Source: Paraburkholderia flava (GTDB lineage: Bacteria > Pseudomonadota > Gammaproteobacteria > Burkholderiales > Burkholderiaceae). Taken from it: a stretch of DNA of 64,000 nt. The position numbers and the translations under genes are program-made. The DNA is taken from positions 1,251,135 through 1,315,134 of the forward strand of contig NZ_SMRO01000002.1 of NCBI RefSeq assembly GCF_004359985.1, written 5' to 3'. How positions within the stretch are numbered: position 1 is the stretch's first letter; the number at the start of each line of letters is the position of its first letter. Under the pieces are notes generated by a model, which searched no databases, had not been told where the DNA came from, and saw only the letters and a list, made by a program, of their open reading frames with translations. Positions 21,526 to 30,771 of the stretch are shown piece by piece.

Positions 21526-22161
21526 ATGTCGCAATTTTTTCGGCTTCATCCGGATAATCCGCAGCCGCGTCTGATCAAGCAGGCGGTGCAGATCATCAAC
21601 GACGGCGGCGTCGTCGCGTTGCCGACCGATTCGAGCTACGCGCTCGCGTGCCATCTCGACGACAAGCAGGCCGTCGAACGGCTGCGGCGGATTCGCGGAC
21701 TCGACGAGCGTCAGTTGCTGTCGCTGCTCGTGCGCGATCTGTCCGAGCTTTCCAATTTCGCGATGGTCGACAACCGTCAGTACCGGCTGATCAAATCGGT
21801 GACGCCGGGGCCGTACGTGTTCGTGCTGCAGGCGACCAAGGAAGTGCCACGCCGGCTGTCGCATCCGTCGCGCAAGACCATCGGGCTGCGCGTCCCGGAT
21901 CACGCGATCACGCTCGCGATTCTCGAGGAACTGGGTCAGCCGCTGCTAGGCTCGACGCTGATCCTGCCCGGGGAAACCGAACCGCTGAACGATCCCGATG
22001 ACATTCGCGTTCGTCTCGAAAAGCAGCTCGATCTGGTGATCGACGGTGGTGCGTGTCCGTGCGAGCCGTCCACGGTGATCGATCTGAGCGGCGAAGAGCC
22101 GGTGCTGGTGCGCGCGGGGCGGGGCAGTCTCGCGCCGTTCGGGCTCGAGCAGCCGGCATGA
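21526..22161 (+). CDS. YciO/Sua5/YrdC-family protein (L-threonylcarbamoyladenylate synthase-like)
   Basis: 211 residues with the YrdC fold: INDGGVVALPTDSSYALAC near the N-terminus, KSVTPGPYVFVLQATKEVPRR (the KxR-type region) and GLRVPDH. YrdC/Sua5 proteins make the threonylcarbamoyl-AMP used for tRNA t6A. The YciO branch is related, but its role is less certain. The neighbourhood (PHP gene upstream, trpS downstream) resembles yciV-yciO-trpS in enterobacteria and favours YciO. Start ATG at 21526. Confidence 0.85.
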   Translation: MSQFFRLHPDNPQPRLIKQAVQIINDGGVVALPTDSSYALACHLDDKQAVERLRRIRGLDERQLLSLLVRDLSELSNFAMVDNRQYRLIKSVTPGPYVFVLQATKEVPRRLSHPSRKTIGLRVPDHAITLAILEELGQPLLGSTLILPGETEPLNDPDDIRVRLEKQLDLVIDGGACPCEPSTVIDLSGEEPVLVRAGRGSLAPFGLEQPA

Positions 22162-22227
22162 GTGGCGCTGCGAGGCGCCCCGAACACACTGTAAAAGAAA
22201 GCGGCCGGCCGTCTGCGGCCGCGTTGC

Positions 22228-22233
22228 TACAAT
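22228..22233 (+). promoter_or_regulatory. Candidate -10 only 8 bp before the M50 protease start
   Basis: TACAAT at 22228-22233 with the ATG at 22242. Transcription would begin within a base or two of the start codon, so the mRNA would be leaderless or nearly so. A 7 bp inverted repeat (22201-22222) lies just upstream. Confidence 0.4.
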
Positions 22234-22241
22234 AGCGCGCT

Positions 22242-22907
22242 ATGGATTCTTCCCTGATACAAACTATCGTCGTCTACGCGTTGCCGGTGATCTTCGCGAT
22301 CACGCTTCACGAGGCGGCACACGGCTACGTCGCGCGCGCGCTCGGCGACAACACTGCCTATGTGCTCGGTCGCGTGTCGTTCAATCCGATGCGGCACATC
22401 GATCCGCTCGGCACGATCTTCATTCCGCTGCTGCTGTACTTCGCGACGAGCGGCGCATTCATGTTCGGCTACGCGAAGCCGGTGCCGGTCGCGTTCGGCA
22501 ACCTGCGCAATCCGCGCTGGGGCAGCCTGTGGGTCGCGCTCGCGGGGCCCGCATGCAATTTCGTTCAGGCGCTCGTGTGGGGCGTATTCGGCGTCGGGCT
22601 TGCGGTGGCCGGCGTCGACGAGCCGTTCTTCACGCGGATGGCTGCGGCCGGTGTCGGCGTCAACCTCGTGCTCGGTGTGCTGAATCTGTTTCCGCTGCCG
22701 CCGCTCGACGGTGGCCGCATACTGTCCGCGCTGCTGCCTACTCGCCAGTCCATCGCGCTGTCGCGCATCGAGCCGTATGGATTCTTCATCGTGATGGCGC
22801 TCCTGATGACGGGTGCGCTGACGCGGTACTGGCTGCAGCCGCTCGTCAGCCTCGGTTACGCAGCGGTGACCGTCATCCTGTCTCCTCTCGTTTCGCTATT
22901 CTCATAA
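22242..22907 (+). CDS. Site-2 protease family (M50) membrane metalloprotease
   Basis: 221 residues, largely membrane segments. HEAAH (about residues 23-27) is the zinc HExxH motif, and NLFPLPPLDGGR (Asp about residue 156) supplies the third ligand. No PDZ domain, so it belongs to the short M50B group (YwhC/FtsH-associated type) rather than RseP. Intramembrane cleavage is the family activity; the substrate is unknown. No Shine-Dalgarno precedes the ATG. It ends 6 bp before trpS and is probably co-transcribed with it. Confidence 0.9.
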   Translation: MDSSLIQTIVVYALPVIFAITLHEAAHGYVARALGDNTAYVLGRVSFNPMRHIDPLGTIFIPLLLYFATSGAFMFGYAKPVPVAFGNLRNPRWGSLWVALAGPACNFVQALVWGVFGVGLAVAGVDEPFFTRMAAAGVGVNLVLGVLNLFPLPPLDGGRILSALLPTRQSIALSRIEPYGFFIVMALLMTGALTRYWLQPLVSLGYAAVTVILSPLVSLFS

Positions 22908-22913
22908 AAATCC

Positions 22914-24116
22914 ATGTTCCCTGACCGTATCTTCTCAGGCATGCGACCCACCGGGTCGCTGCACCTCGGCCACTATCACGGCGTGCTGAAAAACTGGGTG
23001 CGGCTGCAGTCCGAATACCCGTGTTTCTTCTGCGTCGTCGACTGGCACGCGCTGACGACGCACTACGAAACGCCCGAGGTGATCGAAAAGAACGTCTGGG
23101 AAGTGCTGATCGACTGGCTCGCATCGGGCATCGATCCGGCGCAGGCGACGTTGTTCATCCAGAGCCGTGTGCCCGAGCATGCAGAGCTGTCGCTGCTGCT
23201 CGGCATGAGCACGCCGCTCGGCTGGCTCGAACGCGTGCCGACGTACAAGGAGCAGATGGAGAAGCTGAAGGACAAGGATCTGTCCACCTACGGCTTCCTC
23301 GGCTACCCGGTGCTGATGGCCGCCGACATCCTGCTGTATCGCGCGTCGCTCGTGCCGGTCGGCGAGGACCAGGTGCCGCACGTCGAGATGACGCGCGAGA
23401 TCGCGCGCCGTTTCAACTACATGTACGGCCGCGAACCGGAATTCGAAGCGAAGGCGCTCGAGGCTGCGAAGAAACTCGGCGGCAAGCGCTCGAAGCTGTA
23501 TCACGAGCTGCGTAACGCGTATCAGCAGGAAGGCGACGACGAAGCGCTCGAACAGGCCCGCGCGATGTTGCAGGAATCGCAGAGTCTGTCGCTGAACGAT
23601 CGCGAGCGGCTGTTCGGCTATCTCGAAGGCGCGCGCAAGATCATCCTGCCGGAACCGCAGGCGCGACTGACCGAAGCCTCGCGGATGCCGGGGCTCGACG
23701 GACAGAAGATGTCGAAGTCGTACGGCAACACGATCGGTTTGCGTGAGGATGCCGAAACAATTGCGAAGAAGGTTCGCACGATGCCGACGGATCCTGCTCG
23801 CGTGCGCCGCACCGATCCGGGCGATCCGGACAAGTGCCCGGTGTGGCAGCTGCATCAGGTCTACACGGACGAAGCCACGCACGAATGGGTGCAGAAGGGC
23901 TGCCGGACTGCGGGCATTGGTTGCCTTGACTGCAAGCAGCCGGTGATCGAAGGCATCCTGCGCGAACAGCAGCCGATGCTCGAACGTGCGCAGAAGTACA
24001 TGGACGATCCGTCGCTGCTGCGCGCGATCGTCGCGGACGGTTGCGACAAGGCACGTCGCTTCGCCGTCGAGACGATGCGGGATGTGCGCGAGGCGATGGG
24101 TCTCTCGTACAACTGA
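22914..24116 (+). CDS. trpS: Tryptophan--tRNA ligase with [4Fe-4S]-type cysteine motif
   Basis: Charges tRNA-Trp. 400 residues, longer than E. coli TrpRS (334). Class I signatures are present: GSLHLGHYHG (HIGH type) and GQKMSKSYGN. After KMSKS, four cysteines (about residues 308, 330, 337, 340) have spacing C-x21-C-x6-C-x2-C, nearly that described for the iron-sulfur TrpRS of Thermotoga maritima (x22, x6, x2). I infer a bound cluster near the anticodon-binding region. The start ATG is 6 bp after the M50 gene stop. Confidence 0.96.
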   Translation: MFPDRIFSGMRPTGSLHLGHYHGVLKNWVRLQSEYPCFFCVVDWHALTTHYETPEVIEKNVWEVLIDWLASGIDPAQATLFIQSRVPEHAELSLLLGMSTPLGWLERVPTYKEQMEKLKDKDLSTYGFLGYPVLMAADILLYRASLVPVGEDQVPHVEMTREIARRFNYMYGREPEFEAKALEAAKKLGGKRSKLYHELRNAYQQEGDDEALEQARAMLQESQSLSLNDRERLFGYLEGARKIILPEPQARLTEASRMPGLDGQKMSKSYGNTIGLREDAETIAKKVRTMPTDPARVRRTDPGDPDKCPVWQLHQVYTDEATHEWVQKGCRTAGIGCLDCKQPVIEGILREQQPMLERAQKYMDDPSLLRAIVADGCDKARRFAVETMRDVREAMGLSYN

Positions 24117-24139
24117 TCGTCCACGCGCTTTTTTGCAGC

Positions 24140-24745
24140 ATGAGCGAGCTGACCTCCGCGGCACCTGTGGCCGGTGAACCGTCGCGCTGGGTGCGTCACT
24201 GGACGCATCTGGTCGCGCCGGGCGGCGCCGTGCTCGATGTCGCGTGCGGCGGTGGACGTCATACGCGCTGGTTCGCGGCGCACGGCCATCCGGTGACCGC
24301 AATCGATCGCGACACCGATGCGCTGGCCACGCTGCGAGACCAGCCGCTCGTCACACCGCTCGCCGCCGACCTCGAAGGAGCAGGCTGGCCGTTGCGCGAC
24401 GACGCGCGTTTTGCTGCGGTGGTCGTCACGAATTATCTGCATCGGCCGCTGTTTCCGCTGCTGCTCGCAGCGCTTGCGCCGGGCGGCGTGCTGATCTACG
24501 AAACCTTCGCACACGGCAACGAGACAGTCGGCAAACCGTCACGGCCGGACTTCCTGCTCGCGTCGGGCGAACTGCTCGACGTGGTGAGCGGCAAGTTGCG
24601 GGTGGTGGCTTTTCAGGACGGTTTTATGGAGCAGCCCCGACCTGCTTTCGTGCAGCGTATCTGTGCGGTCTTCGAGCCGCCCGATGGCCGTCCGGCCGGG
24701 TCGGAGCGCACCGGACTCCCTCCGCGTTACGACCTCGCGGGCTAA
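24140..24745 (+). CDS. Class I SAM-dependent methyltransferase
   Basis: 201 residues. Motif I VLDVACGGGRHT, then the acidic VTAIDRD loop, a second strand VVVTNYLHRP and GGVLIYETFA, as in TehB/YcgJ-like enzymes. No substrate-recognition domain beyond the Rossmann fold. It lies between trpS and dapA. Substrate unknown. Confidence 0.85.
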   Translation: MSELTSAAPVAGEPSRWVRHWTHLVAPGGAVLDVACGGGRHTRWFAAHGHPVTAIDRDTDALATLRDQPLVTPLAADLEGAGWPLRDDARFAAVVVTNYLHRPLFPLLLAALAPGGVLIYETFAHGNETVGKPSRPDFLLASGELLDVVSGKLRVVAFQDGFMEQPRPAFVQRICAVFEPPDGRPAGSERTGLPPRYDLAG

Positions 24746-24750
24746 TCCGC

Positions 24751-24756
24751 TACAAT
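24751..24756 (+). promoter_or_regulatory. Candidate -10 for dapA
   Basis: TACAAT 35 bp before the dapA ATG, with a predicted leader of about 28 bases. The -35 is not convincing. Confidence 0.5.
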
Positions 24757-24790
24757 CGCGATTTATCGATTCCCTTCTTCACGGCGTTTC

Positions 24791-25702
<912 letters not shown>

Positions 25703-25710
25703 AGCGGCAT

Positions 25711-25734
25711 CGGCCCGGTTGCCCGACCGGGCCG
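25711..25734. terminator. Hairpin between dapA and bamC
   Basis: Perfect 9 bp GC-rich arms (cggcccggt / accgggccg) around tgcccg, 8 bp after the dapA stop. No U run follows, so partial termination or 3'-end protection is more likely than a full stop. dapA-bamC is a conserved pair. Confidence 0.5.
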
Positions 25735-25825
25735 GACCGTCACCGGCATCCCCTTAACCGACGTCGATCCCGCCGCGTTCCAGGCCCAGAACCAGGCACC
25801 GCGTTCCAGCTTCACGAAGGACCTC

Positions 25826-26965
25826 ATGAAACGTTCCGCACTTTCCCTCCACGCAACCCGCATGGCGGCGCTGACGCTTGCTCTCGTCACACTTGCCGGC
25901 TGCGATACGCTGAACGACTGGTTCGCTTCCGACCGCGTCAACTACAAGTCGACGAGCAGTGCACCGCCGCTGGCAGTACCGAGCGACCTGACCACTGCGC
26001 AGATCGACCAGCGTTACGCTGCACCGCCCACCGACAAGGCATTCGGCGGCGCACCGCAACGTGCCGTCACGCCGGCCGGCAACACGACCGAAGGCGTGCC
26101 GAATGCGCAAGACCCGTTCGGCATGCACATCGAGCGCGACGGCGATCATCGCTGGCTGGTCGTCGATGGCCGCTCGCCGGATCAGCTGTGGCCGCAGTTG
26201 CAGGATTTCTGGCGCGATAACGGTTTCTCGGTGAAGACCGACTCGCCCGCGACCGGCATCATGTCGACCGACTGGGCGGAGAACCGCGCGAACATTCCGG
26301 ACGACTGGTTCCGCCGCACGATCGGCAAGGTGATCGACTTCGCGTATTCGTCGGGCACGCGCGACAGCTTCCGCACGCTCGTGTCGCGCGACCAGAACGG
26401 CGCGACCGATATCTCGATCACGCACAGCGCGATGGAAGAAGTGCTGACCGGCCAGGACAAGACAGGGTCGCGCTGGGTTGAGCGGCCGCGCGATCCGGCG
26501 CTCGAAGCGGAATTCCTCGCGAAGCTGATGCAGAAGTTCGGCCTGACCGACGCGCAGTCGAAGCAACTGCTGACCGACGCGCGTCCGGCCACGGCGCCCG
26601 CGCAGCTCGATACGTCGAACGGCGCGGCGACGCTTGATCTGCAGGAGTCGTTTGACCGTGCGTGGCTGCGCGTCGGTCTCGCGCTCGACCGCACCAACTT
26701 CACGGTCGACAACCGCGATCGCGCGAAGGGCATCTACTACGTGCGTTACGCCGACTCGATGCAGGAATTGAAGCGCGACGGCCTGTTCGGCAAGCTGTTC
26801 TACAGCAACAGCGCGGCGAAGAAGCAGGGCCAGGAGTTCATGGTCAACGTGCGGCCGCGCGGCGATACGGCGACCCAGGTCGCGGTGATCGATTCGAACG
26901 GGCAGGTCGACACGTCGTCGGAAGCGCAGCGCATCGTGTCGCTGCTGCACGCGCAACTGAACTAG
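25826..26965 (+). CDS. bamC: Outer-membrane protein assembly factor BamC
   Basis: Lipoprotein subunit of the BAM complex that folds outer-membrane beta-barrels. 379 residues. The signal peptide ends in lipobox LAGC (Cys about residue 26). An unstructured N-terminal segment (VNYKSTSS onward, the part that contacts BamD in E. coli) is followed by two helix-grip domains. It follows dapA, as nlpB/bamC does in E. coli. Eight bases separate its TAG from the next GTG. Confidence 0.93.
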   Translation: MKRSALSLHATRMAALTLALVTLAGCDTLNDWFASDRVNYKSTSSAPPLAVPSDLTTAQIDQRYAAPPTDKAFGGAPQRAVTPAGNTTEGVPNAQDPFGMHIERDGDHRWLVVDGRSPDQLWPQLQDFWRDNGFSVKTDSPATGIMSTDWAENRANIPDDWFRRTIGKVIDFAYSSGTRDSFRTLVSRDQNGATDISITHSAMEEVLTGQDKTGSRWVERPRDPALEAEFLAKLMQKFGLTDAQSKQLLTDARPATAPAQLDTSNGAATLDLQESFDRAWLRVGLALDRTNFTVDNRDRAKGIYYVRYADSMQELKRDGLFGKLFYSNSAAKKQGQEFMVNVRPRGDTATQVAVIDSNGQVDTSSEAQRIVSLLHAQLN

Positions 26966-26973
26966 GCGAGGCC

Positions 26974-27747
26974 GTGCGCTTCGCGAGCGTCGGCAGCGGC
27001 AGTGAAGGCAACGCGCTGCTCGTCGAGGCGCACAGCGGCACGACGACCACGCGCGTGCTGCTCGACTGCGGGTTCTCCGCGAAAGAAGTCGAGCGGCGAC
27101 TGATGCGTGTCGGCGCGGAAGCCGAGACACTCGATGCCATTCTCATCACGCACGAACACAGCGACCATATCGGCAGCGCGCTGACGCTCGCCCGCAAATG
27201 GTCGATCCCGTTGTACATGAGCTGGGGCACGGCGCGCGCGGTCGGCGCGGACGAGCCGGACGTCGATCTGCATGTGTTGTGGGGCGACGAGACGGTCGCG
27301 ATCGGCGATGTGTCGGTGCTGCCGTACACCGTGCCGCACGATGCGCGCGAGCCGCTGCAGTTCGTGCTTTCTGATGGCGCGGCGAGACTCGGCGTGCTTA
27401 CCGACGTTGGCACGTCGACCCCGCACATCACCGAGGTGCTGAGCGGCTGCGATGCGCTGATCCTCGAATGCAATCACGACCTGCGGATGCTCGCGGCGAG
27501 CCGCTATCCGCCGTCGTTGAAAGCGCGGATCGGCGGCGCGCACGGGCATCTGAACAACGACGATGCTGCCGGCATTCTGGCTTCGCTGGATCGTTCGAAG
27601 CTGCGGTACCTGGTGGCCGCGCATCTGAGTCAGCAGAACAATCTGCCGGAACTGGCGCAAGCGGCGATGGCAGCAGTGCTGGGTGGGGCGATGGAAGATG
27701 TGATCGTCGCGTCGCAGGAAGAGGGGTTTGCGTGGCTGAGCCTGTGA
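26974..27747 (+). CDS. Metallo-beta-lactamase-fold hydrolase (YycJ/WalJ-like)
   Basis: 257 residues. ITHEHSDHIG carries the HxHxDH zinc motif, followed by TDVGTSTPHI and AHLSQQNN; the opening RFASVGSGSEGNALLVE is typical of the YycJ-like group. Relatives include a 5'-3' exonuclease linked to mismatch repair in Gram-positives, so nuclease activity is plausible but unproven. The GTG at 26974 is preceded by gcgagg. A longer frame from 26662 lies inside bamC and was not used. Confidence 0.87.
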   Translation: MRFASVGSGSEGNALLVEAHSGTTTTRVLLDCGFSAKEVERRLMRVGAEAETLDAILITHEHSDHIGSALTLARKWSIPLYMSWGTARAVGADEPDVDLHVLWGDETVAIGDVSVLPYTVPHDAREPLQFVLSDGAARLGVLTDVGTSTPHITEVLSGCDALILECNHDLRMLAASRYPPSLKARIGGAHGHLNNDDAAGILASLDRSKLRYLVAAHLSQQNNLPELAQAAMAAVLGGAMEDVIVASQEEGFAWLSL

Positions 27748-27796
27748 TGGCTCTGGATTGAATGCCGAAGTGGGGCGACGGGAGTCGCCGGTGAAT

Positions 27797-27836
27797 AAAA
27801 AACGCCCATGACGATGTTCGTCATGGGCGTTTTTTT
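27797..27836. terminator. Bidirectional intrinsic terminator
   Basis: Perfect 18 bp arms (aaaaaacgcccatgacga and its complement) around a 3-base loop, with A and T runs on the outer sides, between convergent genes. A smaller 6 bp hairpin (27774-27789) lies just before it. Confidence 0.93.
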
Positions 27837-27877
27837 CGTACCGCTGTCCGGCGGTTAGCCGGACAGTGCCGTATCGC

Positions 27878-28573
27878 TTAGTTGCGGTTGCCGCCGAAGA
27901 TTCCGAGCAGCGCCAGCAGGTTCACGAACACGTTGTACAGATCCAGGTAGATCGCGAGCGTCGCGGTGATGTAGTTCGTCTCACCGCCGTTCACGACGCG
28001 CTGTACGTCGAACAGCATGTACGCCGAGAAGATCACGATGGCGAGCACCGACACCGTGAGCATCAGCGCCGGCAGATGCAGGAACATGTTCGCGACCATC
28101 GCCAGCAGCAGCACGATCACGCCCACGAACAGCCATTTGCCGAGGCCGGAGAAGTCGCGCTTGCTGACCGTGGCGATCGTCGCCATCGCGGCGAAGATCA
28201 CACCGGTGCCACCGAACGCGAGCATGATCAGCGACGGGCCGTTCGAGAAGCCCAGGATGAAGCTGAGCATGCGCGACAGCATCAGGCCCATGAAGAACGT
28301 GAAGCCGAGCAGCACGAACACGCCGACCGAGCTGTCCTTGGTGCGCTGGATCGCGAACATAAAGCCGAACGCGATCGCGAAGAAGGCCAGCATGCTCATC
28401 GCCGGGCTGGTGGCGGCGAACAGCGAGAACCCGGTCGCGATACCCACCCACGCGCCGAGCACCGTCGGCACCATCGACAGCGCGAGCAGCCAATAGGTAT
28501 TGCGCAGTACGCGGTTACGGGTTTCGACCGAGGTGACGGTGCCGCCACGGCCAAAGTTGTAGGACTCGTTCAT
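27878..28573 (-). CDS. Bax inhibitor-1/YccA family membrane protein
   Basis: 231 residues with about seven membrane helices after a 25-residue polar N-terminus. The C-terminal YLDLYNVFVNLLALLGIF is the hallmark of the BI-1/TMBIM family. Bacterial members include pH-dependent calcium leak channels (BsYetJ) and the FtsH modulator YccA. Which role applies here is unknown. It is alone on its strand, closed by the terminator at 27797. Confidence 0.9.
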   Translation of the reverse strand: MNESYNFGRGGTVTSVETRNRVLRNTYWLLALSMVPTVLGAWVGIATGFSLFAATSPAMSMLAFFAIAFGFMFAIQRTKDSSVGVFVLLGFTFFMGLMLSRMLSFILGFSNGPSLIMLAFGGTGVIFAAMATIATVSKRDFSGLGKWLFVGVIVLLLAMVANMFLHLPALMLTVSVLAIVIFSAYMLFDVQRVVNGGETNYITATLAIYLDLYNVFVNLLALLGIFGGNRN

Positions 28574-28702
28574 GGTTTCTCCTTGCGCCGAGCGCAGTGT
28601 GTGCGTAGTGGTGGTGCCCGCCGTCTGCCGGTTCGGCCCGGCTTGCCCGCCCTACGCGTGAAAACTACATCCCTAAGATTAACCGTGTCTTAAGGAGTTG
28701 CA

Positions 28703-28831
28703 ATGCTTGCCGGACGGGTTGTGCCTTGCGATCGTGCGACGTTGGTGCAACCCTTCGTTAGATGCTTTCTGATTGTAAGGGTTCAATCGCAATCATACAT
28801 CGGAACATGCTACAATAGCGGATTCATTTGA
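28703..28831 (+). CDS. Candidate small ORF (42 codons) upstream of ndk
   Basis: ATG preceded by AAGGAG at a spacing of five bases, the best ribosome-binding site in this 289 bp spacer. It encodes a 42-residue peptide opening MLAGRVVPCDRATLV and closing with a TGA 31 bp before the ndk start. Codon choice is not GC3-rich like the neighbours, and the candidate ndk -10 lies inside it, so chance is a serious alternative. No family recognised. Confidence 0.25.
   Translation: MLAGRVVPCDRATLVQPFVRCFLIVRVQSQSYIGTCYNSGFI
28811..28816 (+). promoter_or_regulatory. Candidate -10 for ndk
   Basis: TACAAT 46 bp before the ndk ATG, in an AT-rich stretch. Transcription would start near 28823. No good -35. 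Confidence 0.5.
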
Positions 28832-28862
28832 ATCTGTAACCTCTTAATTTTCTGGAGTTTTT

Positions 28863-29288
28863 ATGGCGCTCGAACGCACTTTGTCGATTATCAAGCCGGA
28901 TGCAGTGGCAAAGAACGTGATCGGCCAGATTTACAGCCGTTTCGAAAACGCGGGTCTGAAGATCGTCGCCTCACGCATGGTGCACCTGTCCCGCGCCGAC
29001 GCGGAAAAGTTCTACGCGGTTCACGCAGCACGCCCGTTCTTCAAGGACCTCGTCGAATTCATGATTTCCGGCCCGGTGATGGTGCAGGCGCTGGAAGGTG
29101 AAGACGCAATCCTGAAGAATCGCGAGCTGATGGGCGCGACGGACCCGAAGAAGGCAGAGAAGGGCACGATCCGCGCGGATTTCGCCGACAGCATCGACGC
29201 GAACGCCGTGCACGGCTCGGACGCCGCTGAAACGGCGCGTAATGAGATCGCGTTCTTCTTCCCGGAAGTCAACGTTTACTCGCGTTAA
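28863..29288 (+). CDS. ndk: Nucleoside diphosphate kinase
   Basis: Balances nucleoside triphosphate pools through a phospho-His intermediate. 141 residues, full length, with the active-site segment NAVHGSDA (His about residue 117) and the opening [12 protein letters not shown]. ctggag before the ATG is a good ribosome-binding site. The ndk-rlmN order is conserved in beta- and gamma-proteobacteria. Confidence 0.98.
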   Translation: MALERTLSIIKPDAVAKNVIGQIYSRFENAGLKIVASRMVHLSRADAEKFYAVHAARPFFKDLVEFMISGPVMVQALEGEDAILKNRELMGATDPKKAEKGTIRADFADSIDANAVHGSDAAETARNEIAFFFPEVNVYSR

Positions 29289-29338
29289 TCACCGGGTAAA
29301 GTAGTAAGGTAAAGCAGGAACGGGCGCGAACGGCTGGA

Positions 29339-29368
29339 ACGTTCATGCAGCTTGTTTTGCATGAACGT
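29339..29368. repeat. Perfect inverted repeat between ndk and rlmN
   Basis: 11 bp arms acgttcatgca / tgcatgaacgt around an 8-base loop. No T run follows, so it is not a standard terminator. It lies 30 bp before the chosen rlmN start and could be an operator, an RNA hairpin in the rlmN leader, or an mRNA 3' end. Confidence 0.55.
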
Positions 29369-29397
29369 GGTCTCGCACTGAAATGGCAGGATTCGAT

Positions 29398-30546
29398 ATG
29401 ACGAGCACAACCGTCAACCTTCTCGATCTAGACGCTCAGGGGCTTGTCGCCTATTGCGACAGCCTCGGCGAAAAGCCGTTTCGCGCCAAGCAATTGCAGC
29501 GCTGGATTCACCAGTACAACGCGGCGGATTTCGACGGCATGACCGATCTTGCGAAATCCCTGCGCGAAAAGCTGAAAGGGCGCGCAACCCTGACGATGCC
29601 CGACATCGTCAGCGACCATATTTCCGCCGACGGCACGCGTAAATGGCTCGTCGACGTCGGCAACGGCAATGCCGTTGAAACCGTCTTTATTCCCGAAGAA
29701 ACCCGCGGCACGCTGTGCGTGTCGTCGCAGGCCGGCTGCGCGGTGAATTGCCGCTTTTGCTCGACCGGCAAGCAGGGCTTCTCACGTAATCTCTCCACCG
29801 GTGAAATCATCGGCCAGCTGCGCATGGCCGAGTTCGCGCTGCGCGCGGCGCGCGGTACGGCCGGCGGTCGTGCAACGGGCGGCGACGGCAAGGGCGAACG
29901 CGCGGTCACCAATGTCGTGATGATGGGCATGGGCGAGCCGCTGCTGAATTACGACGCGGTTGTACCGGCGATGCGTCTGATGCTCGACGACAACGCGTAC
30001 GGCCTGTCGCGCCGGCGCGTGACGCTGTCCACATCGGGCGTGGTGCCGATGATGGATCGCCTCGGCGCCGATCTGCCCGTGGCGCTCGCTGTTTCGCTGC
30101 ACGCGCCGACGGACAATCTGCGGGACATGCTTGTGCCGCTGAACAAAAAGTACCCGCTGCGCGAGCTGATGGCCGCGTGCGACCGGTATCTTCGGGTCGC
30201 ACCGCGTGACTTCATCACGTTCGAATATTGCATGCTCGACAACGTGAACGACAGTGAAGCGCAGGCGCGCGAACTGCTGGCGGTGACGCGCGACATCCCG
30301 TGCAAATTCAATCTGATCCCGTTTAATCCGTTCCCGGAGTCCGGACTTTTCCGCTCGAAGCCGGAACAGATCAAGCGGTTCGCACAGGTGCTGATCGACG
30401 CAGGTGTCGTGACTACCGTGCGCAAGACACGCGGCGACGACATCGATGCGGCCTGTGGTCAGCTTGCCGGTGCGGTCCAGGACCGCACACGGCTTGCCGA
30501 ACGCACCGGGAAGGCGGCGAAGGTTATCGAGGTCCGTGCTGTGTGA
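29398..30546 (+). CDS. rlmN: Dual-specificity 23S rRNA/tRNA methyltransferase RlmN
   Basis: Radical-SAM enzyme that methylates C2 of A2503 in 23S rRNA and A37 in some tRNAs. 382 residues from the ATG at 29398, which has agga seven to ten bases upstream; an ATG at 29383 is in frame but lacks one. The cluster ligands CAVNCRFC (Cys about 114, 118, 121) and the C-terminal methyl-carrying Cys in DAACGQL (about 353) are present. A Gly/Arg-rich insertion (about residues 158-170, [15 protein letters not shown]) is longer than in E. coli. Confidence 0.96.
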   Translation: MTSTTVNLLDLDAQGLVAYCDSLGEKPFRAKQLQRWIHQYNAADFDGMTDLAKSLREKLKGRATLTMPDIVSDHISADGTRKWLVDVGNGNAVETVFIPEETRGTLCVSSQAGCAVNCRFCSTGKQGFSRNLSTGEIIGQLRMAEFALRAARGTAGGRATGGDGKGERAVTNVVMMGMGEPLLNYDAVVPAMRLMLDDNAYGLSRRRVTLSTSGVVPMMDRLGADLPVALAVSLHAPTDNLRDMLVPLNKKYPLRELMAACDRYLRVAPRDFITFEYCMLDNVNDSEAQARELLAVTRDIPCKFNLIPFNPFPESGLFRSKPEQIKRFAQVLIDAGVVTTVRKTRGDDIDAACGQLAGAVQDRTRLAERTGKAAKVIEVRAV

Positions 30547-30771
30547 TGTGGCGGCTGGCGCCGTCGCGAGAAACAGACGCAGTCAGGTTCCGGCGTTGCC
30601 GGCAAGACTGGTTATGACTGGTTGAACGAAAGTTTGCAGAATCGATCGGAAGCGGCAATTGGTACAACTGGCCGCGCATTTTGTTATAAACGGTCTGCGA
30701 ATCCGGTTTTGGGGCGGGGGTGTCCCGAAGGATCGCACGAGTGAAAAAGAATCGACGCGAAAGGACTTGGG

